64,000 bases of DNA from contig NW_022204508.1 of NCBI RefSeq assembly GCF_008831285.2, positions 806,001-870,000 of the forward strand, given 5' to 3'. Numbering within the stretch: position 1 is the first letter of the stretch; every line of letters starts with the position of its first letter. A model generated the notes under the pieces. The model had not been told where the DNA came from. It searched no databases and saw only the letters and a program-made list of their open reading frames with translations. The stretch comes from Nymphaea colorata (Eukaryota > Streptophyta > Magnoliopsida > Nymphaeales > Nymphaeaceae). This document shows positions 55,401 to 64,000 of this stretch, piece after piece. The position numbers and the translations under genes were made by a program.

Positions 55401-58400
55401 GATCGTTCACTATAATGTAACAAAAATTCAACTCATCGGACTAATTACACGCATCAAAGTAATGCATAGATCCCATTTGTATCCATATGAACTTGGATTT
55501 CAATCATTTAAATCATTCATTATAGATGTAATAACAAGTGAAATCACTAGATTAACTGTAAGGGACCAACTTAATGACCTGCTCTCATTCATTCCAAACG
55601 AACTTCTTATTTCAAGCCACTAAGTCATTCTATACGTATGTAACAAATGGCTACGCACACTCAATTAAATATATTGATCAAATATATGTAATAACAAGTG
55701 AAAATGAATATTTAATCTCTCAATTAAATATATGTGATCAAATATATGTAATAACAAGTGAAACATATTAGGTTACCTACAAGACACCAAATGAATCACT
55801 CAAATCTCATTCATTTCATACAAACCTATGATTTCAATATACTAAATCATTTAATATAGACGAACAACAAGTTAAGCACATTCAATTAATATGCGTGATC
55901 AAATGAATCACTTAAATCTCACTCGTATCGAGACGAGTGATTTAGTGTGCGTATGGATGCAAATGAATGAGATGTAACAACATGTTCAACTTATTGAACA
56001 AACTACAAGGGATCAAACTAAACTAATCCATAGGTCTCCTTTACATCCATATAAACTTGTGAGTTTTTATCGTTTAAATCGTTGATCATAGATGTCATAA
56101 CGAGTGAAACACATTAGGTTAATTATAAGACACCAAATGAATCACTCAAATCTCATTTATTTTCACACAAACTTGTGATTTGAATTCACTTAATCTAGCA
56201 ATATGGATGTAACAACAAGTTAAGCACATTCAATTAAGTATGTGTGATCATTTGAATCACTTAAATCGCACTTGTATTGATACGAACTTGTGATTTCAAT
56301 CATTTAGATCGTGCACTATAGTTGTAACAATAAATTCAACTCATCGGACTAACTACACGCGTTTGTGTCCACATGAACATGTGATTTCAATCATTTAAAT
56401 CATTCATTATATATGTATTCCAAACGAACTTCTGGTATCAAAGCCACTAGGTCATTCTATACGTAAGTAAGAAATGGTCACGCACATTCAATTAAATACA
56501 AGTGATCAATTATATGTAATAACAAGTGAAAATGAATCACTTAATCTCTCAATTAAATATAAGTGATCAAATATATGTAATAACAAGTGAAACACATTAG
56601 GTTACTTACAAGACACCAAATGAATCACTCCAATATCATTCATTTTCATACAAACCTATGATTTTAATCTACTAAATCATTTAATATAGACGTAACAACA
56701 AGTTAAGCACATTCAATTACGTATGTGTGATAAAATGAATCACTTAAATCCCACTCGTATTGATACGAACTTGTGATTTCAATTCCTTACATCGATCACC
56801 ATAGATGTAAGAACTAGTTCAACTTATTGAACTAACTACAAGGGATCAAACTAATGCATAGGTCTCCTTTATATCCATACAAACTTGTAAGTTTTAATCA
56901 TTTAAATCATTGATCAAAGATGTAATAACAAGTGAAACACAATAGGTTAACTACAAGACACCAAATGAATCACTCGAATCTCATTCATTTTCGCACAAAC
57001 TTGTGATTTCAATCTACTAAATCATTTATTATAGATGTAACAACAAGTTAAACACATTCAATTAAGTATGCATGATTATATGAATCACTTAAATCTCACT
57101 TGTATTCGTACGAACATGTGATTTCAAACCTTTAGAACGTTCCCTATAGATGTAACACAAATTCAACTCATCGGACTAACTACACGTGTACAAATATAGT
57201 GACTTCAACCATTTGTATCCATATAAACTTGTGATTTCAACCATTTAAATCATTCATTATAGATGTAATAACAAGTGAAATACATTAGATTAACTATAAG
57301 GGACCAATATAGTGACTTGACTTCATTCATTTCCAAACGGACTTCTTTTTTCAAGCCACTAAGTCATTCTATACGTACGTAACAAATGGTTACGCACATT
57401 CAATTAAATATAAGTTATCAAATGTATGTAAGAACAAGTAAAAATGAATCACATAATCTCTCGATTAAACATAAGTGATCAAATGTATGTAATAACAAGT
57501 GAAACACATTAAGTTACCTGTAAGACACCAAATGAATCACTCGAATCCCATTCATTTTCATATAAACCTATGATTTGAATTTACTAAATCATTTAATATA
57601 AACGTAACAACAAGTTAAGTACATTCAATTAAATATGCGTGATCAATTGAATCACTTAAATCCCACTCGTATTGATGTGAACTTGTGCATCGATCACTAT
57701 AGATGTAACAACATGTTCAACTTATCGTACAAACTAGAAAGGATCAAACTAATGCATAGGTCTCCTTTATATCCATATAAACTTGTGAGTTTTAATTATT
57801 TAAATCATTGATCTGGATGTAATAACATGTGAAACACGTTAGGTTAACTATAAGACACCAAATGAATCACTCGAATCACATTCATTTTCATACAAACTTG
57901 TGATTTCAGTTCACTTAATCAAGCAACATGGATGTAACAATAAGTTAAGCACATTCAATTAAGTATGTTGATCATTGAATCACTTAAATCGCACTTGTAT
58001 TGATACGAACTGTATTTCAATCCTTTAGATCGTGCACTATAGTCTACCAATACGAGTCAGATTTAAGTGATTCATATGATCACGCATACTTTATTGAATG
58101 TACTTGACTTATTGTTATATCCATGTTAAATGATTTAGTAGATTGAAATCACAGGCTTGCATGAAAATGAATGAGATTTGAGTGATTCATTTGGTGCCCT
58201 ATTGTTAACCTAATTCACTTGTTAAGCACATTCAATTAAATTACAAGTGAAACACATTAGGTTAATATATGACACCAAATGAATCACTTGTTAAGGACAT
58301 CCGTATTAAGAATCATTATAAATGTAACAACTAGTGAAACACATTAGGTAAACCATAAGACACCAAATGAATCACTCGAATCTCATTCATTTTCATACAA

Positions 58401-61193
58401 ACTTGTGATTTCGATCTACTAAATCATTTAATATAGATGTAACAACAAGTTAAACACATTCAATTAAGCATGCATGATCATATGAATCATTTAAATCTCA
58501 CTTGTATTGGTACGAACGCGTGATTTCAATCCTTTAGATCGTTCACTATAGATGTAACAACAAATTCAACTCATCGGACTAATTACACGCATTCAAAGTA
58601 ATGCATAGATCCCATTTGTATCCATATGAACTTGCGATTTCAATCATTTAAATCATTCATTATAGATGTATAACAAGTGAAATACACTAGATTAACTGTA
58701 AGGGACCAACTTAATGACCTGACTCTCATTCATTTCCAAACGAACTTCTTATTTCAAGCCACTAAGTCATTCTATACGTATGTAACAAATGACTACGCAC
58801 ACTCAATTAAATATATTGATCAAATATATGTAATAACAAGTGAAAATGAATCATTTAATCTCTCAATTAAATATATGTGATCAAATATATGTAATAACAA
58901 GTGAAACATATTAGGTTACCTACAAGACACCAAATGAATCACTCAAATCTCATTCATTTCCATACAAACCTATGATTTCAATATACTAAATCATTTAATA
59001 TAGACGCAACAACAAGTTAAGCACATTCAATTAAGTATGCGTGATCAAATGAATCACTTAAATCTCACTCGTATCGAGACGAGTGATTTAGTGTGCGTAT
59101 GGATACAAATGAATGAGATGTAACAACATGTTCAACTTATTGAACAAACTACAAGGATCAAACTAAACTAATCCATAGGTCTCCTTTACATCCATATAAA
59201 CTTGTGAGTTTTTATCGTTTAAATCGTTGATCATAGATGTCATAACGAGTGAAACACATTAGGTTAATTATAAGACACCAAATGAATCACTCAAATCTCA
59301 TTTATTTTCACACAAACTTGTGATTTGAATTCACTTAATCTAGCAATATGGATGTAACAACAAGTTAAGCACATTCAATTAAGTATGTGTGATCATTTGA
59401 ATCACTTAAATCGCACTTGTATTGATACGAACTTGTGATTTCAATCATTTAGATCGTGCACTATAGTTGTAACAATAAATTCAACTCATCGGACTAACTA
59501 CACGGTTTGTATCCACATGAACATGTGATTTCAATCATTTAAATCATTCATTATATATGTATTCCAAACGAACTTCTGGTATCAAAGCCACTAGGTCATT
59601 CTATACGTAAGTAAGAAATGGTCACGCACATTCAATTAAATACAAGTGATCAATTATATGTAATAACAAGTGAAAATGAATCACTTAATCTCTCAATTAA
59701 ATATAAGTGATCAAATATATGTAATAACAAGTGAAACACATTAGGTTACTTACAAGACACCAAATGAATCACTCCAATATCATTCATTTTCATACAAACC
59801 TATGATTTTAATCTACTAAATCATTTAATATAGACGTAACAACAAGTTAAGCACATTCAATTACGTATGCGTGATAAAATGAATCACTTAAATCCCACTC
59901 GTATTGATACGAACTTGTGATTTCAATTCCTTACATCGATCACCATAGATGTAAGAACTAGTTCAACTTATTGAACTAACTACAAGGGATCAAACTAATG
60001 CATAGGTCTCCTTTATATCCATACAAACTTGTAAGTTTTAATCATTTAAATCATTGATCAAAGATGTAATAACAAGTGAAACACAATAGGTTAACTACAA
60101 GACACCAAATGAATCACTCGAATCTCATTCATTTTCGCACAAACTTGTGATTTCAATCTACTAAATCATTTATTATAGACGTAACAACAAGTTAAACACA
60201 TTCAATTAAGTATGCATGATTATATGAATCACTTAAATCTCACTTGTATTCGTACGAACATGTGATTTCAATCCTTTAGAACGTTCCCTATAGATGTAAC
60301 AACAAATTCAACTCATCGGACTAACTACACGTGTACAAATATAGTGACTTCAACCATTTGTATCCATATAAACTTGTGATTTCAACCATTTAAATCATTC
60401 ATTATAGATGTAATAACAAGTGAAATACATTAGATTAACTATAAGGGACCAATATAGTGACTTGACTCTCATTCATTTCCAAACGGACTTCTTTTTCAAG
60501 CCACTAAGTCATTCTATACGTATGTAACAAATGGTTACGCACATTCAATTAAATATAAGTTATCAAATGTATGTAAGAACAAGTAAAAATGAATCACATA
60601 ATCTCTCGATTAAACATAAGTGATCAAATGTATGTAATAACAAGTGAAACACATTAAGTTACCTGTAAAACACCAAATGAATCACTCGAATCCCATTCAT
60701 TTTCATATAAACCTATGATTTGAATTTACTAAATCATTTAATATAAACGTAACAACAAGTTAAGTACATTCAATTAAATATGCGTGATCAATTGAATCAC
60801 TTAAATCCCACTCGTATTGATGTGAACTTGTGCATCGATCACTATAGATGTAACAACATGTTCAACTTATTGTACAAACTAAAAGGATCAAACTAATGCA
60901 TAGGTCTCCTTTATATCCATATAAACTTGTGAGTTTTAATTATTTAAATCATTGATCGTGGATGTAATAACATGTGAAACACGTTAGGTTAACTATAAGA
61001 CACCAAATGAATCACTCGAATCACATTCATTTTCATACAAACTTGTGATTTCAGTTCACTTAATCAAGCAACATGGATGTAACAATAAGTTAAGCACATT
61101 CAATTAAGTATGTGTGATCATTTGAATCACTTAAATCGCACTTGTATTGATACGAACTTGTAATTTCAATCCTTTAGATCGTGCACTATAGTC

Positions 61194-61378
61194 GTACCAA
61201 TACGAGTCAGATTTAAGTGATTCATATGATCACGCATACTTTATTGAATGTACTTGACTTATTGTTATATCCATGTTAAATGATTTAGTAGATTGAAATC
61301 ACAGGCTTGCATGAAAATGAATGAGATTTGAGTGATTCATTTGGTGCCCTATTGTTAACCTAATTCACTTGTTAAGCG
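61194..61378 (-). repeat. Inverted block within the higher-order repeat (one of seven)
   Basis: Here the satellite units run in reverse orientation: the reverse complement reads 'caccaaatgaatcactcaaa', 'gtgatttcaatctactaaat', 'gatcatatgaatcactta'. Equivalent blocks start near 24,821, 27,706, 30,857, 50,389, 54,910 and 58,045. Each can pair with the direct unit that follows it (here about 61,508-61,660). Confidence 0.8.
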
Positions 61379-64000
61379 CATTCAATTAAATTACAAGTGA
61401 AACACATTAGGTTAACTATATGACACCAAATGAATCACTTGTTAAGGACATCCGTATTAAGAATCATTATAAATGTAACAACTAGTGAAACACATTAGGT
61501 AAACCATAAGACACCAAATGAATCACTCGAATCTCATTCATTTTCATACAAACTTGTGATTTCGATCTACTAAATCATTTAATATAGATGTAACAACAAG
61601 TTAAAAAATTCAATTAAGCATGCATGATCATATGAATCATTTAAATCTCACTTGTATTGGTACGAACGCGTGATTTCAATCCTTTAGATCGTTCACTATA
61701 GATGTAACAACAAATTCAACTCATCGGACTAATTACACGCATTCAAAGTAATGCATAGATCCCATTTGTATCCATATGAACTTGCGATTTCAATTATTTA
61801 AATCATTCATTATAGATGTATTAACAAGTGAAATACACTAGATTAACTGTAAGGGACCAACTTAATGACCTGACTCTCATTCATTTCCAACGAACTTCTT
61901 ATTTCAAGCCACTAAGTCAATCTATACGTATGTAACAAATGACTACGCACACTCAATTAAATATATTGATCAAATATATGTAATAACAAGTGAAAATGAG
62001 TCATTTAATCTCTCAATTAAATATATGTGATCAAATATATGTAATAACAAGTGAAACATATTAGGTTACCTACAAGACACCAAATGAATCACTCAAATCT
62101 CATTCATTTCCATACAAACCTATGATTTCAATATACTAAATCATTTAATATAGACGTAACAACAAGTTAAGCACATTCAATTAAGTATGCGTGATCAAAT
62201 GAATCACTTAAATCTCACTCGTATCGAGACGAGTGATTTAGTGTGCGTATGGATACAAATGAATGAGATGTAACAACATGTTCAACTTATTGAACAAACT
62301 ACAAGGATCAAACTAAACTAATCCATAGGTCTCCTTTACATCCATATAAACTTGTGGTTTTTATCGTTTAAATCGTTGATCATAGATGTCATAACGAGTG
62401 AAACACATTAGGTTAATTATAAGACACCAAATGAATCACTCAAATCTCATTTATTTTCACACAAACTTGTGATTTGAATTCACTTAATCTAGCAATATGG
62501 ATGTAACAACAAGTTAAGCACATTCAATTAAGTATGTGTGATCATTTGAATCACTTAAATCGCACTTGTATTGATACGAACTTGTGATTTCAATCATTTA
62601 GATCGTGCACTATAGTTGTAACAATAAATTCAACTCATCGGACTAACTACACGAGTTTGTGTCCACATGAACATGTGATTTCAATCATTTAAATCATTCA
62701 TTATATATGTATTCCAAACGAACTTCTGGTATCAAAGCCACTAGGTCATTCTATACGTAAGTAAGAAATGGTCACGCACATTCAATTAAATACAAGTGAT
62801 CAATTATATGTAATAACAAGTGAAAATGAATCACTTAATCTCTCAATTAAATATAAGTGATCAAATATATGTAATAACAAGTGAAACACATTAGGTTACT
62901 TACAAGACACCAAATGAATCACTCAATATCATTCATTTTCATACAAACCTATGATTTTAATCTACTAAATCATTTAATATAGACGTAACAACAAGTTAAG
63001 CACATTCAATTACGTATGCGTGATAAAATGAATCACTTAAATCCCACTCGTATTGATACGAACTTGTGATTTCAATTCCTTACATCGATCACCATAGATG
63101 TAAGAACTAGTTCAACTTATTGAACTAACTACAAGGGATCAAACTAATGCATAGGTCTCCTTTATATCCATACAAACTTGTAAGTTTTAATCATTTAAAT
63201 CATTGATCAAAGATGTAATAACAAGTGAAACACAATAGGTTAACTACAAGACACCAAATGAATCACTCGAATCTCATTCATTTTCGCACAAACTTGTGAT
63301 TTCAATCTACTAAATCATTTATTATAGACGTAACAACAAGTTAAACACATTCAATTAAGTATGCATGATTATATGAATCACTTAAATCTCACTTGTATTC
63401 GTACGAACATGTGATTTCAATCCTTTAGAACGTTCCCTATAGATGTAACAACAAATTCAACTCATCGGACTAACTACACGTGTACAAATATAGTGACTTC
63501 AACCATTTGTATCCATATAAACTTGTGATTTCAACCATTTAAATCATTCATTATAGATGTAATAACAAGTGAAATACATTAGATTAACTATAAGGGACCA
63601 ATATAGTGACTTGACTCTCATTCATTTCCAAACGGACTTCTTTTTCAAGCCACTAAGTCATTCTATACGTATGTAACAAATGGTTACGCACATTCAATTA
63701 AATATAAGTTATCAAATGTATGTAAGAACAAGTAAAAATGAATCACATAATCTCTCGATTAAACATAAGTGATCAAATGTATGTAATAACAAGTGAAACA
63801 CATTAAGTTACCTGTAAGACACCAAATGAATCACTCGAATCCCATTCATTTTCATATAAACCTATGATTTGAATTTACTAAATCATTTAATATAAACGTA
63901 ACAACAAGTTAAGTACATTCAATTAAATATGCGTGATCAATTGAATCACTTAAATCCCACTCGTATTGATGTGAACTTGTGCATCGATCACTATAGATGT

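Larger units (their letters stand above)
49451..64000. repeat. Satellite array, right block, ~3.14-kb higher-order repeat
   Basis: Same family as 23,467-31,901. The marker 'ctcactcgtatcgagacgag' starts at 51,410, 52,781, 55,918, 59,064 and 62,214, giving periods of 1,371, 3,137, 3,146 and 3,150. The marker 'tacaaatatagtgacttcaa' near 54,050, 57,187, 60,331 and 63,481 gives the same ~3.14 kb. The array continues past the window edge. Open frames within it (for example 55,574-55,771 and 58,677-58,880) are the same repeat-derived frame and are not genes. Confidence 0.93.

Noticed and set aside
55574-55771. Similar short open frames in the satellite (also 24,028-24,231 and 58,677-58,880).
   Set aside because: They are the same repeat-derived frame recurring at the higher-order period, broken by indels in other copies.

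Overview
This is nuclear DNA of a seed plant, most likely an angiosperm. It holds a degraded Ty1/copia retrotransposon, a decayed NBS-LRR type LRR gene, LINE and MITE remnants, a long AT-rich satellite with higher-order structure, and an endogenous pararetrovirus (Caulimoviridae) locus. I see no intact ordinary host gene. I cannot name the species.

Layout. 1-7.6 kb: intergenic DNA with purine-rich tracts, microsatellites and several tandem repeat families, some of which look like LTR-retrotransposon debris. 7.64-12.10 kb: a Ty1/copia element with a complete 5' LTR, a tRNA-Met primer site, broken gag, protease, integrase and RT-RNase H frames, and a 3' LTR cut to about half length. 12.10-14.77 kb: the LRR part of an NLR resistance-gene homologue, broken by stops and frameshifts, with its 3' end duplicated. 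14.8-23.37 kb: repeats, including a decayed minus-strand LINE reverse transcriptase, two TIR elements and low-complexity tracts. 23,367-23,466: a 100-N assembly gap.

23.47-31.90 and 49.45-64.0 kb: one satellite family. Basic units of about 115 bp are organised into a higher-order repeat of about 3.14 kb that contains a conserved inverted block. Between the two blocks, 31.90-49.45 kb is occupied by the viral locus. It consists of two full-length, near-identical copies in opposite orientation (arms of about 7.0 kb) around a 3.3-kb spacer of shuffled viral fragments, so it is a giant imperfect palindrome.

The viral unit is about 6.8 kb. In sense order it carries: a short leader, a tRNA-iMet primer site that overlaps the first ATG, a frame with an N-terminal region of unknown function and a 30K-type movement protein, a capsid-like region with a CCHC knuckle, an aspartic protease, a reverse transcriptase, an RNase H, a Cys/His-rich C-terminus, and a promoter-like intergenic region with a TATA box. 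There is no integrase. The two coding blocks share one frame and are separated in both arms by a single TAG. A third, partial copy in the spacer has CAA there, which suggests the virus encoded one continuous polyprotein. Both arms carry disabling lesions in the second block, so neither copy is intact as read. The palindromic arrangement could give hairpin RNA and small RNAs against the same lineage, but that is inference.
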